A DNA stretch of 64,000 nucleotides from Marinitoga piezophila KA3 (lineage in GTDB: Bacteria; Thermotogota; Thermotogae; Petrotogales; Petrotogaceae): assembly GCF_000255135.1 (NCBI RefSeq), contig NC_016751.1, forward strand, positions 744,001 to 808,000. The letters run 5' to 3'. The notes beneath the pieces are model-generated. The model did not search any database, was not told the origin of the DNA, and was given only the letters and a program-made list of their open reading frames with translations. Position numbers and translations under genes: made by a program. Shown here in pieces: positions 9,875 through 19,815 of this stretch (positions within the stretch are counted from its first letter, which is position 1; each line of letters starts with the position of its first letter).

Positions 9875-11862
9875 AAAAATATATTCTTATAATTTTAGTT
9901 TTATTACTTTCATTAATAGTCTTTCCTATAAAAATTTCTTTTTATTATACTCAAGATGCATCAAATGTGTATATAACAGGTGATTTTACGAATTTTTCAC
10001 CTGTTCCTTTAAATAAAACCCAAACAGGCTTATGGAAAACTACATTTAATTTATCAGAAGGCATTTATAAATATCTTTATATAATAGACGGAAAAGAAAC
10101 TCTGGATTATAAGAATATCAATACAAAATATTTTAATGGAAAAATTTATTCATTATTGATTATAAAAAGAGAGGGTGAAAAAATAGTGGCAGTTGGTGAT
10201 GGAATAATAAATCTGGCAAAACATGAATTAAAAAGGAAATATATTAATCCTGTAAAAAAAGGCGAAATATATTTAGCTGTTGAAGTTAAAAAAAATGATG
10301 TTGAAGATGTAATATTCGTTGGCAACGGAGAGATTTTAAATAAAGAAATAATAGATTTTTCAGATACATTATTATATAGATTTCACATAAAAACCCCTTC
10401 AGATATATTAAAATACCATTTTCTCATAAAAGACGGAAAAACAACCATCCAAATTCCCGAAAATAATTTTTTCTTTGATTTTGAAAATCCTGCTATTAAA
10501 TATTTTGACGTGCCAGAATGGGCAAAAGGAAGAATATTCTATCAAATATTTCCTGAAAGATTTAGAAACGGCAACAAAGATAATGACCCGATATATACAA
10601 ATAACTGGAATGGACCATATACTCAGGAATCACTTGGTTCACATAGTTTTTATGGCGGGGATTTACAGGGAGTTATAGATTCTATTGATTATCTTACAGA
10701 ACTTGGTATCGAAGGAATATATTTCAATCCTATTTTTGAGTCAGTTTCAAGTCATAAATATGATACAAAAGATTATTTAAAAATTGATCCGCATTTTGGC
10801 GATGATAATTTATTTGCAAAACTTGTAAACAAACTTCACGAAAAAGATATTAAAATTATTCTTGACGGTGTTTTCAATCATTCGGGTGATGAATTCTTTG
10901 CCATGGAAGATATTTTCAAAAAACAGGATAATTCAAAATATCTCAATTGGTATTATATAAAGAAATTTCCTGTAATAAAATCACCTGAAAGTTATGAATG
11001 CTGGTGGGGATATCCAGATTTACCAAAATTAAACATAGACAATCCAGAAGTAAAAGCTTATTTTTCAAGAATAATTGGCAAATGGATGGAATTTGATATT
11101 GACGGTTGGAGACTTGATGCTGTAGAACAAATTAAAGACTCATTCTGGGAAGATTTTTTTAGGCCTTTAGTAAAAGGAATTAATGATAATGCACTTATAA
11201 GCGGTGAATACTGGAAAGATTCCACACATTATTTTGAAAAACCCGCATTTGATACAGTAATGAATTATCTGTTTAGAGATGCTGCTATATTATATGCAAA
11301 AGGTGGAAGCGCATCATATTTTATAAAAAATACCAATGACTATTTAAAAAAATATCCACCTCAGGTATGGCATATATTATGGAATCTTCTTGATAGCCAT
11401 GATACACCAAGAATTTTGCATGAATTAAACGGCGATGTGCAACGCTTTAAAATAGCTGTAGCCTTACAAATGACATTTATTGGAGCACCTTTAATATATT
11501 ATGGAGATGAAATTGGACTTGATGGTGGTGGAGACCCCTGGTGTAGAAAGCCTTTCCCATGGGATAAAAGCAAATGGAACAAAGATATTTTAAACTACTA
11601 TAAATCATTAATAAAATTAAGAAAAGAAAATCCTGCTTTGCGATACGGTGATTATATTATATTAAAGAAAAAATTAGGCACTTTAATTTATAAACGAGTT
11701 TATAATAATAACGAGGTAATCGTTATTACCAATTCGAGAAAAACACCTGCAAAAATAAATCTAGAACTTAATAATGAATATATAGATTACTTTACAAAAG
11801 AAAAAATTACCAAAATCAATAAAGTAAATGGATTGGAAATAAAAATCTTAATAAGGCAGTGA
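9871..11862 (+). CDS. Secreted alpha-amylase/neopullulanase-type GH13 hydrolase
   Basis: This 663-residue protein has a signal peptide (MKKYILIILVLLLSLIVF). A CBM48/E-set-like domain (about 25-85, VYITGDFTNF and GIYKYLYIIDG) precedes a GH13 barrel. Barrel motifs seen are DGVFNHSG (about 332), GWRLDAVEQ with the nucleophile Asp (about 414), ISGEYW with the acid/base Glu (about 445) and LLDSHDTPR (about 511). It probably degrades alpha-glucans outside the cytoplasm. Its substrate range within neopullulanase, cyclomaltodextrinase and amylase cannot be fixed from sequence alone. The start is GTG, overlapping the tmcAL stop. It likely feeds the maltodextrin pathway that includes mmtA. Confidence 0.88.
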   Translation: MKKYILIILVLLLSLIVFPIKISFYYTQDASNVYITGDFTNFSPVPLNKTQTGLWKTTFNLSEGIYKYLYIIDGKETLDYKNINTKYFNGKIYSLLIIKREGEKIVAVGDGIINLAKHELKRKYINPVKKGEIYLAVEVKKNDVEDVIFVGNGEILNKEIIDFSDTLLYRFHIKTPSDILKYHFLIKDGKTTIQIPENNFFFDFENPAIKYFDVPEWAKGRIFYQIFPERFRNGNKDNDPIYTNNWNGPYTQESLGSHSFYGGDLQGVIDSIDYLTELGIEGIYFNPIFESVSSHKYDTKDYLKIDPHFGDDNLFAKLVNKLHEKDIKIILDGVFNHSGDEFFAMEDIFKKQDNSKYLNWYYIKKFPVIKSPESYECWWGYPDLPKLNIDNPEVKAYFSRIIGKWMEFDIDGWRLDAVEQIKDSFWEDFFRPLVKGINDNALISGEYWKDSTHYFEKPAFDTVMNYLFRDAAILYAKGGSASYFIKNTNDYLKKYPPQVWHILWNLLDSHDTPRILHELNGDVQRFKIAVALQMTFIGAPLIYYGDEIGLDGGGDPWCRKPFPWDKSKWNKDILNYYKSLIKLRKENPALRYGDYIILKKKLGTLIYKRVYNNNEVIVITNSRKTPAKINLELNNEYIDYFTKEKITKINKVNGLEIKILIRQ

Positions 11863-11866
11863 AAAT

Positions 11867-14155
11867 ATGTATCACTATTATGAAATAGCCGTATTTGGAA
11901 CATATACATATAACACATATACATATAAATCAACAAATCAACTAACACCCGGCCAACGGGTGTTAGTTGATTTTAGAAATCAGCAAAAAATAGGCATTAT
12001 ACTTTCAGAAACCTCTGAAAAACCTTATAATGTAAAAGAAATAGAATTATTACTCGATGAAAAACCTTTAATCTCGCAAAAACATATTGAATTAATAAAA
12101 GAAGCTTCTATAAAATTTTTAATGCCAATAAGCGAGATTGCAAAAATTGTTTTTCCGCCAATTTCTTCTGATAGAACTCGCATTAAAATAATACCAAAAT
12201 CGCCTTTAGCTCCTATTGAAAAAACTATTTTTATAAACGAATTTTATAAAAAATTCAAAACAAAAAAGGAAGCAAACAAAAAATTAAAACAATTGCTTGA
12301 AAATCATATAGTTTCTCTTGAATTGTACTATAAAAGAAAAATCGAAAAAAAAGATAGGTATATATCCTTAAACTTAGACTTAAATCAATTACTTGAACAA
12401 AAAGTTTCTCAGGCTGGAATGAATATAATAAATTTTCTTCAGGAAAACAACGGTTGTGTAATAGAAAAAGAATTATATCAAAATAATATAATAAAACCTG
12501 GGTCTACCGCATTAAAAACATTAATAAAAAAAGGAATTATTTCTTATACAGATTATAAAAAGGAAACACCTTTTAAGGTTTCACTTACTGAAAAACAAAA
12601 GGAAATACTTGAAAAAATACTATATTCAAATAAAAATATAGAGTTATTATATGGAGTTACCGGAAGTGGTAAAACAGAAATATTCTTTGAAGCTATGGAA
12701 TCATACTTTAAAAACGAAAAAAAAGTCATGATATTATTACCAGAAATTTCTTTAACCCCACAATTAATCTCAAGAATAAATAATAGATTCCCTGATAAAA
12801 AAATAGGAGTTTATCATTCTGGTATTTCTCCTGCAGAAAAAATCAAAACATGGTATGAAGCTGTAAATGGTGAAATTGATATACTTGTTGGAGCAAGAAG
12901 TGCTGTATGGATTCCCCTGAAAAATCTGGGACTTGTTATTGCCGATGAAGAACATGATCAATCATTTTATCAATTTGATCAATTATCCTATGACGCCATA
13001 GAAGTAATATATTTAAGATCAAAAATAGAAGATATAAAGGTTATATTATCTTCAGCAACTCCAACAATACGTGAAATGAAAAACGCTTTTGAAGGTAAGA
13101 TAAATCTACACAAACTTCAAGAACGTGTATTTACGCAAATGCCGGACATAGAAATTATTGACATAAAAAAAGAAGAAAAGGTTAGCTGGATTTTTACAAA
13201 AAAGGTTATAAAAGAAATTAGTAAAACGCTAAGCAATAACAAAAAAGTGCTTATCTTTTCTCCCACCAAGGGATATGCAAACTATTTGATCTGCACAAAT
13301 TGTGGTGAAATAATTAAATGTAAACATTGTGATATTTCACTAACCTATCATAAACATACCAAAAAGCTTAAATGTCATTATTGTGGATATGAAACAAATG
13401 TACCACCAGTATGTCCAAAATGTGGTTCTCCAACTCTTCAATCACGAGGATATGGAACAGAACGCGTGGTAAATGAAATATTGAGATTTTTCCCTTCAAG
13501 AAAAGTAGTTAGAATTGATAGAGAAATTATAAAAACTCACGAAGACTTAGAAAACGCTTTTAACGAAATAAAAAAAGAAGAACCTATGATTATAGTTGGA
13601 ACAAAAATGATAACAAAAGGATTGGATATTAGTGACATAAAATTGGTAATAGTTTTAGACAGCGACAGATACTTGAGCTTTCCAGAATATACATCATTTG
13701 AACATACCGCATCATTATTAATTCAGGTTGCCGGTCGTTCTGGAAGAAGAGAAAAAGGAAAGGTTATAATTCAAACCTTTAAATCTGGAGAAGATTTTTT
13801 TGATGCTGTCAAAAATCATGATTATGATAAAATCATAGATTTAGAACTAAGCAATAGAAAAAAATTCAATTATCCACCTTTTTCTCAATTAATTATCTTT
13901 CTCTTTTCAAATGAAGATAAAAATAAAGCTTATAAAGAGGCCTTTGATTTTTATGAAGAAATAAATGACTTATTTGACAACTCAATTGAAATTCTTGAAC
14001 CAACAGAACCGTTAATTCCTAAATTGAGAGGATTATATAGATATCAGGTTATTATTAAAGATAATATTAATGATCAAGAAAAATTAATGGAAATAATAAA
14101 AGAATATGGTAAGAAATGCTATATATACGTAAATCCTCCTACAACTTTATTATAA
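11867..14155 (+). CDS. priA: Primosomal protein N', replication-restart helicase
   Basis: This 762-residue DNA helicase reloads the replisome at stalled forks. Visible parts are an N-terminal DNA-binding region, Walker A GVTGSGKTE (about 262-270), DEEH box ADEEHDQ (about 358), and the zinc-binding insertion with paired cysteines CTNCGE, CKHC, CHYC and CPKC (about 476-525). The C-terminal helicase motif VAGRSGRREKG is also present. The order is that of PriA. It starts four bases after the amylase stop and ends at a strong terminator. Confidence 0.96.
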   Translation: MYHYYEIAVFGTYTYNTYTYKSTNQLTPGQRVLVDFRNQQKIGIILSETSEKPYNVKEIELLLDEKPLISQKHIELIKEASIKFLMPISEIAKIVFPPISSDRTRIKIIPKSPLAPIEKTIFINEFYKKFKTKKEANKKLKQLLENHIVSLELYYKRKIEKKDRYISLNLDLNQLLEQKVSQAGMNIINFLQENNGCVIEKELYQNNIIKPGSTALKTLIKKGIISYTDYKKETPFKVSLTEKQKEILEKILYSNKNIELLYGVTGSGKTEIFFEAMESYFKNEKKVMILLPEISLTPQLISRINNRFPDKKIGVYHSGISPAEKIKTWYEAVNGEIDILVGARSAVWIPLKNLGLVIADEEHDQSFYQFDQLSYDAIEVIYLRSKIEDIKVILSSATPTIREMKNAFEGKINLHKLQERVFTQMPDIEIIDIKKEEKVSWIFTKKVIKEISKTLSNNKKVLIFSPTKGYANYLICTNCGEIIKCKHCDISLTYHKHTKKLKCHYCGYETNVPPVCPKCGSPTLQSRGYGTERVVNEILRFFPSRKVVRIDREIIKTHEDLENAFNEIKKEEPMIIVGTKMITKGLDISDIKLVIVLDSDRYLSFPEYTSFEHTASLLIQVAGRSGRREKGKVIIQTFKSGEDFFDAVKNHDYDKIIDLELSNRKKFNYPPFSQLIIFLFSNEDKNKAYKEAFDFYEEINDLFDNSIEILEPTEPLIPKLRGLYRYQVIIKDNINDQEKLMEIIKEYGKKCYIYVNPPTTLL

Positions 14156-14161
14156 ATAACA

Positions 14162-14188
14162 AAAAAGGGCAGAAAATCTGCCCTTTTT
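14162..14188. terminator. Bidirectional terminator between priA and flagellin
   Basis: A 12-bp stem with core GGGCAGA/TCTGCCC and a three-base loop, flanked by A and T runs, so it can end both convergent transcripts. Confidence 0.88.
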
Positions 14189-14202
14189 GCTTTACATTAT
14201 AT

Positions 14203-15015
14203 TTAAGGAGATTGCAATATGTTTAATACTGATGCTGCATTCATCTGACCTGTTTGACCTAACAACATTGTACTCATCTGTTGTAAATTTTGAGTTTTCA
14301 TGTATTCTGCCATACTTCTTGCCATTTCCGTATCAGCTATTCTGCTATTAGCAGCTGTTGTATCTTCTACATTTCTTAAAACATTATTTGCAGCTGCTTC
14401 TAATCTTCTTGTATATGTTCCAACCTGAGTTCTGGTTCCATTCAACTGTTCCAGAGCCTGATCCAACGTTTTAATTGTAGTATTGATATCATCTGTTGTA
14501 TCCAATTTCAAATCATTTAAATTAAGTGCTTCAGGCCTTAAATCTGCAATCTGTGCATTTAAATTATTACTTCCATTCTGATCAAGAGTAATATTAACAT
14601 TAAACTCACCATTTAGCAGTTGTTTATTATTAAATTGTGTATTTCTTACGGTATCTCTAATTTGCATTTTTAACTGCTCAAATTCCTGCTGAATGGCATC
14701 CTTTTCTTCAGCAGTTAACGTCCCATTTCCTGCTCTCACAGCCAATTCTCTCATTCTTCCAACAGTTTCCTGAATCGAACCAATTCCCTGATCTGCAACA
14801 TTCATTGCACCAATACCATCATAAATATTTCTTGCTGCTTGATAACCTGATCTAATCTGATTATCCATTTTCTGAGCAATAGCCATACCTGCTGGATCCA
14901 CTCCAGCATTAATCAATCTATTACCGCTTGCTAATTGTTGTGACTTTTTTAATAACAAATTAGATAGTGTCGATAATTGATTTGTTTGATTTAAATAATT
15001 ATTACCAATTCTCAT
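14203..15015 (-). CDS. fliC: Flagellin
   Basis: This 270-residue filament subunit has the conserved N-terminal coiled region (about 1-140; LASGNRLINAGVDPAGMAIA, GIGSIQETVGRMRELAVRAGNG) and C-terminal region (about 190-270; TAANSRIADTEMARSMAEYMK). They are joined by a short variable part, so the outer D2/D3 domains are essentially absent. The last residues are NILQSP rather than the usual LLG/LLR-type end. AGGGAGGGATCCC precedes ATG at 15015. It stands as a single-gene transcript between two terminators, as is common for highly expressed flagellins. Confidence 0.96.
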   Translation of the reverse strand: MRIGNNYLNQTNQLSTLSNLLLKKSQQLASGNRLINAGVDPAGMAIAQKMDNQIRSGYQAARNIYDGIGAMNVADQGIGSIQETVGRMRELAVRAGNGTLTAEEKDAIQQEFEQLKMQIRDTVRNTQFNNKQLLNGEFNVNITLDQNGSNNLNAQIADLRPEALNLNDLKLDTTDDINTTIKTLDQALEQLNGTRTQVGTYTRRLEAAANNVLRNVEDTTAANSRIADTEMARSMAEYMKTQNLQQMSTMLLGQTGQMNAASVLNILQSP

Positions 15016-15057
15016 ATGGGATCCCTCCCTTTAATTTCTTCCTATACCCTTAGACTA

Positions 15058-15107
15058 ATTATACCAAAAAAAGTTCAATATTAACATAAATTTTACTTAA
15101 AACTTTA
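15058..15107 (-). promoter_or_regulatory. Flagellin promoter region
   Basis: An extended -10 (TGGTATAAT, TATAAT at 15058-15063) lies 43 bp before the start. Further upstream, TAAAGTTT (15100-15107) matches the -35 of flagellar sigma-28, but the expected GCCGATAA is replaced by TATGTTAA 11 bp later. Housekeeping control is better supported. Confidence 0.45.
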
Positions 15108-15128
15108 TATATTATGTTAGGTATTATA

Positions 15129-15156
15129 AAAAAGTGCGCATAAATGCGCACTTTTT
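15129..15156 (-). terminator. Terminator of the chemoreceptor gene
   Basis: A 12-bp stem with core GTGCGCA/TGCGCAC and a 4-base loop, A-rich before and T-rich after. The stop codon of the chemoreceptor lies in the first bases of the stem. Confidence 0.88.
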
Positions 15157-17323
15157 AGTATTTAAATCTTTGAACAAAAGAATTCATTTCATCTATCATA
15201 TCTTCGAGATTATCAATTAAAGCATCAAAATCTTTTATTTTAACCTTCTGTTTTTCCATCATTCCAGAAACTTCTTCAACCTCTTCAGTTATATTCTGTA
15301 TTGAAACTGAAATTGCCTCTATTGCTTTTGTTATTTCAGAAGTAGAAACTTTCTGTTGATTTGAAATATTTGCAGTGTGTTCAACCATTTCAGAAATAGA
15401 ATTAATCTCTGTCAAAATATTTTCCATTTGCATACCTATATTCTTTACAGATTCAACTATGGTATTTACTGTTTTAGTTATATTTGAACTTTCTTCAAGT
15501 GCTTCACTTGCATCATCAACTAACTCTTTTAAATTTTCTGTTATACTATTTGCCGAAAGGTTTGATTCATCTGCCAATTTTCTTATTTCATCAGCAACAA
15601 CAGCAAAACCTTTTCCGGCTTCTCCTGCTCTTGCAGCTTCTATTGCAGCATTTAATGCTAATAAATTAGTTTGCTTTGATATCTCTGTAATCTTACCAAC
15701 AATATCTTCAATTTCTTTACTCTTGTCAAATAGCTTTATAATCATAGAATTACTTTTTTCAATTAATTTTTCAATACTTACAATATCATTTATCATAACC
15801 TGTATATCTTTTTTACTGTTTAACGCATTATTTGATATTTCAAGTGTTTTATTATTTAAATCCTGAGCAGCATTTGAAACCATATCTGCTCCAGATGTAA
15901 TCTCTTCAATATTTGCAGTTGTTTCTTCTGCAGATGATGCAACAACTTCGAGATTTTCTTTAATTCTATTAAACGATGTAAATGTTTCTTCTGAAATCTT
16001 GCTTAACTCACCTGCTGAAGCATCAAGATTATCCTCTACGCCTCTTAATGTTTTTGCATATTTATTAAATGATTCAAGTATATTTTTTATTGTAGCTTTT
16101 AACTGATTAAATAAGTTAGCTATAAGACCTATTTCATCCTTACGCTTAATATGCAACTCATCTCTTAAATCGCCCGTAGTAACCTTTTTAACATTAGTTT
16201 CTATTTTCTTTATTGGTTTAGTCAATGAATTTGAAACAACAATTGAAATAATAACCGCAAATACTATAGTAACTAAAATAATTGAAATTAAGATACTCTT
16301 TAATTTATTTACAATATGAAATGCCTCAGATTCGCTTTCTTCAATAATTAAATACAATTTTTCATTTTTAAGTTTAATCTCACCTTTTACACCAACCACA
16401 GATTTATTCTCAAAATTCTTATATGTAACCAATTTCTTTTCCTGGCCTGGAAGCAATTTATTATCTATAATACTTCCTGTTTTCAATCCATCAATTGAAG
16501 TTATAAGCATATTGTTTGCATTTACAATATAGATATTTAAGTCCTGAGAATTATTTAATTGTGCAAAAATATCCTTTACAACTTTTTCAAAATTCACAGC
16601 TATAACAATATAACCATACCTTGCATATCTATAAATAAATGGCTTACCAATAAATAAAATAGGCTTATTTTGTTTATACTTATAAATTTCTATATTGGAA
16701 AAATCTATATAAGTCTTTTCATCATTTTGCTTTTTTAATTCTTTATATAACTTTCCAAGAGCAGTATTTGAAAGTTCGTTATTCTTTTCGAGATTCTCTG
16801 TAAATTCTTCACCTTTTTTTAAGGAATAAATTATATCTCCTTCTTTGTTTATTAAATAAATATCTGTGATATACTGTGAAAAAGCAAATTGAACTAAATT
16901 TGGATGATATTTTCTATGCAAAAGATTATAATCAGAAATTGAAAATTCATCATCGCCATATTTTTCAAGATTATCTTCATCAACAGAAGTCAATTTATAT
17001 CTTTCTTCAATTTTATATGGATTGGATGTTGCATAAACATCTTTTAAATTTTTTATATCTTCAAACCCTTTAAAATATGAATTCATACTTTTAATCATAA
17101 TTGGAAGATACTGGAAATTTTCGATGCTCTTAATTGCATTTTTATATTTATCAATAAGCATGGAAATTTCAAAATTTCTCGATTCCAAAATATTAACAAA
17201 ATTTGTTTCTATCTGTTGTGTCATCATATCCTGAGAATTTTTTATGGAAAAGTATCCCAGAATAAATAAAGGAACCAATATTCCCAGAAGAAAAATCAAA
17301 AGTAATTTATACTTTAAATTCAA
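15155..17323 (-). CDS. Methyl-accepting chemotaxis protein with large periplasmic sensor
   Basis: This 722-residue receptor has TM1 at about 7-27, an extracytoplasmic sensor of about 300 residues with a Cache-like pattern ([10 protein letters not shown]-type beta strands, [15 protein letters not shown]), and TM2 near 340-362. A HAMP domain ([15 protein letters not shown]) and the signalling hairpin follow, with the invariant tip [37 protein letters not shown]. It should signal through CheW/CheA; the ligand is unknown. The start appears to be TTG at 17323 after GGAAGGGTGTGATG. It is divergent from cheW. It lacks an obvious CheR/CheB pentapeptide tail. Confidence 0.93.
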   Translation of the reverse strand: MNLKYKLLLIFLLGILVPLFILGYFSIKNSQDMMTQQIETNFVNILESRNFEISMLIDKYKNAIKSIENFQYLPIMIKSMNSYFKGFEDIKNLKDVYATSNPYKIEERYKLTSVDEDNLEKYGDDEFSISDYNLLHRKYHPNLVQFAFSQYITDIYLINKEGDIIYSLKKGEEFTENLEKNNELSNTALGKLYKELKKQNDEKTYIDFSNIEIYKYKQNKPILFIGKPFIYRYARYGYIVIAVNFEKVVKDIFAQLNNSQDLNIYIVNANNMLITSIDGLKTGSIIDNKLLPGQEKKLVTYKNFENKSVVGVKGEIKLKNEKLYLIIEESESEAFHIVNKLKSILISIILVTIVFAVIISIVVSNSLTKPIKKIETNVKKVTTGDLRDELHIKRKDEIGLIANLFNQLKATIKNILESFNKYAKTLRGVEDNLDASAGELSKISEETFTSFNRIKENLEVVASSAEETTANIEEITSGADMVSNAAQDLNNKTLEISNNALNSKKDIQVMINDIVSIEKLIEKSNSMIIKLFDKSKEIEDIVGKITEISKQTNLLALNAAIEAARAGEAGKGFAVVADEIRKLADESNLSANSITENLKELVDDASEALEESSNITKTVNTIVESVKNIGMQMENILTEINSISEMVEHTANISNQQKVSTSEITKAIEAISVSIQNITEEVEEVSGMMEKQKVKIKDFDALIDNLEDMIDEMNSFVQRFKY

Positions 17324-17543
17324 TTACATCACACCCTTCCTGAATTTTTTATTCTACATTACGCATTATACAAAAAAAACCGCCTTTCTAAGTTAACCTA
17401 ATGATAACTATTTTTTAAGAGAAAATATATTTTTTCAAACAATTCGATTACCAAACTAATTTATAAAAAAGTTATATAAATGCAACAAAAATAAAACGAT
17501 ATAAAAATTATATTGGTATATATGAAATACAGTAAAATTATGA

Positions 17544-17549
17544 TATAAT
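17544..17549 (+). promoter_or_regulatory. Extended -10 promoter of cheW
   Basis: ATGATATAAT, with TATAAT at 17544-17549 and TG one base upstream, 41 bp before the start. No convincing -35 is present. Confidence 0.55.
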
Positions 17550-17589
17550 ATGAATATAGAAACTAACATGGATATAAGGAGGGAGAATT

Positions 17590-18045
17590 ATGTCTGTTGA
17601 ATTAAAAGCTGTAAGTTTTAGTGTTGATGATGAAAAATTTGCTATTGATATTAATCACATCGACACAGTTATCGAATATCAAAAAACAACAAAAATTCCT
17701 GAATCCTCAGATTTTATTGAAGGAATTGTTAATTTCAGGGATGGAGTAATTCCTATAATTAACTTAAGGGTTAAATTTAATTATCCACAATTTGAAGATA
17801 AATTGAAAGCCAAAGTTCTGGTAGTTAAAATTGAAGATAAAAAATATGGTTTAATGGTCGATGAAGTAAAAGAAGTTATGACAATAACTCAGGAACAAAT
17901 TGAAGAAGCACCAGAAGTTGGAGGAACAAAAGCAAATTATATAACAGGTATTATAAAAACAAAAGACAGTATGATTTTCTTAATCGATGTTGAAAAAATA
18001 CTTACAGAAGAAGAAAAAATCGAAATAGAAAAAGCAATAAAATAA
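17590..18045 (+). CDS. cheW: Chemotaxis adaptor CheW
   Basis: This 151-residue soluble protein links chemoreceptors to CheA. The CheW fold signature is visible throughout: FSVDDEKFAIDINHIDTVIE, IPESSDFIEGIVNFRDGVIPIINLRVKF, KYGLMVDEVKEV and the terminal IFLIDVEKIL. Length matches the family. It has GGAGGGAGAATT before ATG and its own promoter. Its stop codon abuts the stop of the convergent TolB-like gene with no gap, so the 3' ends must overlap as transcripts. No cheA is in the window. Confidence 0.96.
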   Translation: MSVELKAVSFSVDDEKFAIDINHIDTVIEYQKTTKIPESSDFIEGIVNFRDGVIPIINLRVKFNYPQFEDKLKAKVLVVKIEDKKYGLMVDEVKEVMTITQEQIEEAPEVGGTKANYITGIIKTKDSMIFLIDVEKILTEEEKIEIEKAIK

Positions 18046-19227
18046 TTATTTTATTCTAACTGCAAAGATATCCGGTTCTCCATTTTTATAATACAGAGAA
18101 AATAAAACTATATCATTATAAATTGACGGATAAAATGCGTCATCAGAGATTCCAAGAGTTATTGGAATCTCTTTTTTGGTTTTATTGTTATATAAAATTA
18201 TAGTATAGTAACCTTTATACAATCTTGAAAAAACCAGATTATCTTTATTTCCAAAAGGGTCAACTTCATTTAAATCTGTATCAATTAATGGATAAATACC
18301 TTCTTTTCTCTTTTCATATATTCCAAATTGCCCGCTTTTTGGATCTTCCATTTGAAAAATAAGTTTATTATTCAATATTCCTGGAATATATTTTGTTGTA
18401 CCTTCCAGGTTTGTAATTTTTTCTAACTCATTGCTTTTTATAGAATATTTATATATTTCCGTCCAGATTTTACCATTTAATTCTTCAATTGAAAAATACA
18501 CATTTCCATTTTCGTAATATGGACTATATGCATTAAAAGATTCATTTGAAATTCTTTTAATTTCTTCTGTATCCGGATTATACATAACAACATCCCATTT
18601 TCCATAAAGAGAAGTTTGAAAAATAAAAGTTCCATCTTCAGTAATATTCGGAAAATACTCTGAAGAAAAATCAAGTGAAACATTAAAATATTTCTCTTTT
18701 TCAAAATCATATCCCCAGATATTTCTATTTCCAATATATCTATCTGAAATAAAAATCAGTTTATTTCCATCTTTTGACATCTTAGGATATTCGTCTATCC
18801 CGTCCCAATAAGTTAATTGTAAAATATGCCATCGTTTATCTTTCTTATAACGTGCAAATGAAATTTTCTCTAAAACCCTTACAACAAAATTATTCAACCA
18901 TTTATCGTTATCCTTTATTCTTTCAGATAAATCAATTTCTTCATCTTCAAAATTCGCAACTATTCTTATAATATTTTGAGATGCATCATCTGAAATACCT
19001 ATTTTTAATGCCACATTATCCAAAGTCATATTATTTGTATCTTTTTCAATAGACTTTGTATAAACCCTATATGTATACGATAACTTATCCTTCAACAAAT
19101 CAAAAACACGAGAAGCAATCCAGGAATCTGAATTGCTCTCTAAAATTGCTATTTCTTTTTTAAATGAAATCTGTGAAAATCCTAAAACTACCAGACTAAA
19201 AAATACAATTAATAAAAATTTCTTCAT
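18046..19227 (-). CDS. TolB-like beta-propeller protein, exported
   Basis: This 393-residue protein has a signal peptide (MKKFLLIVFFSLVVLGFS). A TolB-N-like alpha/beta part (about 22-130) is followed by six or so blades with WD40-like/PD40 motifs: YPKMSKDGNKLIFISDR, YFPNITEDGTFIFQTS and YSPYYENGNVYFS. It is probably periplasmic. TolB is part of the Tol-Pal system in Proteobacteria, but no other tol gene is nearby, so a direct Tol role is not claimed. Three bases separate it from the YqeY gene upstream, so they form an operon. Confidence 0.78.
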   Translation of the reverse strand: MKKFLLIVFFSLVVLGFSQISFKKEIAILESNSDSWIASRVFDLLKDKLSYTYRVYTKSIEKDTNNMTLDNVALKIGISDDASQNIIRIVANFEDEEIDLSERIKDNDKWLNNFVVRVLEKISFARYKKDKRWHILQLTYWDGIDEYPKMSKDGNKLIFISDRYIGNRNIWGYDFEKEKYFNVSLDFSSEYFPNITEDGTFIFQTSLYGKWDVVMYNPDTEEIKRISNESFNAYSPYYENGNVYFSIEELNGKIWTEIYKYSIKSNELEKITNLEGTTKYIPGILNNKLIFQMEDPKSGQFGIYEKRKEGIYPLIDTDLNEVDPFGNKDNLVFSRLYKGYYTIILYNNKTKKEIPITLGISDDAFYPSIYNDIVLFSLYYKNGEPDIFAVRIK

Positions 19228-19230
19228 ATA

Positions 19231-19668
19231 TTATCCCAATAATTTTTTAACAATTTGATTAACCTTTTTACCATCAGCTTTTCCTTTTAATTCTGCCATA
19301 GCCTTTCCCATTACCTGACCAAACTTTGCTCCTTCGCCAAGTTCTTCTATAACCTTTTTAACAACCTTTTCAATTTCTTCATCTGACATTTCTGGTGGTA
19401 AATATTTTTTCAGTATCTCTATTTCATATACTTCATCATCAACTAAATCTTCTCTACCAGCATTTTTATACTGTTCAATAGAATCCTGCCTCATTTTTAT
19501 TTGTTTTCTGATTAATGCAAGAATTTCTTCATCTGTTAATTCTTCTCCTTTATCAACCTCTGCCTTTTTTATTTCTGTTTTTAAAATTTTTATAGCGTTT
19601 AATGCTTTTGTATTTTTCTCTTTCATATATTTTTTTAAATCTTCATTTAATAACTTTTTCAATTCCAT
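19231..19668 (-). CDS. GatB/YqeY domain protein
   Basis: This 145-residue helical protein belongs to the YqeY family, which resembles the tRNA-binding tail of the amidotransferase subunit GatB. Typical segments are ALNAIKILKTEIKKAEVDKG, KQIKMRQDSIEQY, EILKKYLPPEMSDEEIE and KFGQVMGKAMAELKGKADGKKVNQIVKKLL. The start at 19668 is chosen because GGAGGT sits 8 bases upstream; the longer frame to 19686 would swallow that site. Its biochemical role is not firmly known. Confidence 0.9.
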   Translation of the reverse strand: MELKKLLNEDLKKYMKEKNTKALNAIKILKTEIKKAEVDKGEELTDEEILALIRKQIKMRQDSIEQYKNAGREDLVDDEVYEIEILKKYLPPEMSDEEIEKVVKKVIEELGEGAKFGQVMGKAMAELKGKADGKKVNQIVKKLLG

Positions 19669-19703
19669 CAATACCAACCTCCACAAATATTATTTATATA
19701 GTT

Positions 19704-19731
19704 ATTATATCATATTTATTGAATTTATCAA
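19704..19731 (-). promoter_or_regulatory. Promoter of the YqeY/TolB-like operon
   Basis: On the minus strand TTGATA (19726-19731), 16 bp, then TATAAT (19704-19709) with an extended TG. It is divergent from the tetR promoter, about 20 bp away. Confidence 0.75.
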
Positions 19732-19752
19732 CCTCATCTCCATTAACTAAAC

Positions 19753-19781
19753 TTGACACTTTTAAAAAAACATGATATAAT
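19753..19781 (+). promoter_or_regulatory. tetR promoter
   Basis: TTGACA (19753-19758), a 17-bp spacer and TATAAT (19776-19781), with TG one base before the -10. All elements are consensus. The predicted start near 19788 lies just before the operator at 19794. Confidence 0.85.
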
Positions 19782-19793
19782 TTTCGAGAAAAA

Positions 19794-19806
19794 TGACTGA
19801 TGGTCA
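19794..19806. promoter_or_regulatory. Probable TetR operator 1
   Basis: TGACTGATGGTCA is an imperfect dyad downstream of the tetR promoter and just before its ribosome site. It matches the perfect copy at 20482-20494 in its TGAC..GGTCA frame, suggesting autoregulation. Confidence 0.65.
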
Positions 19807-19815
19807 GGTGAAAAT

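Noticed and set aside
18046-19227. Complete Tol-Pal system inferred from the TolB-like protein
   Set aside because: No tolA, tolQ, tolR or pal gene is in the window; only a TolB-like propeller can be supported.
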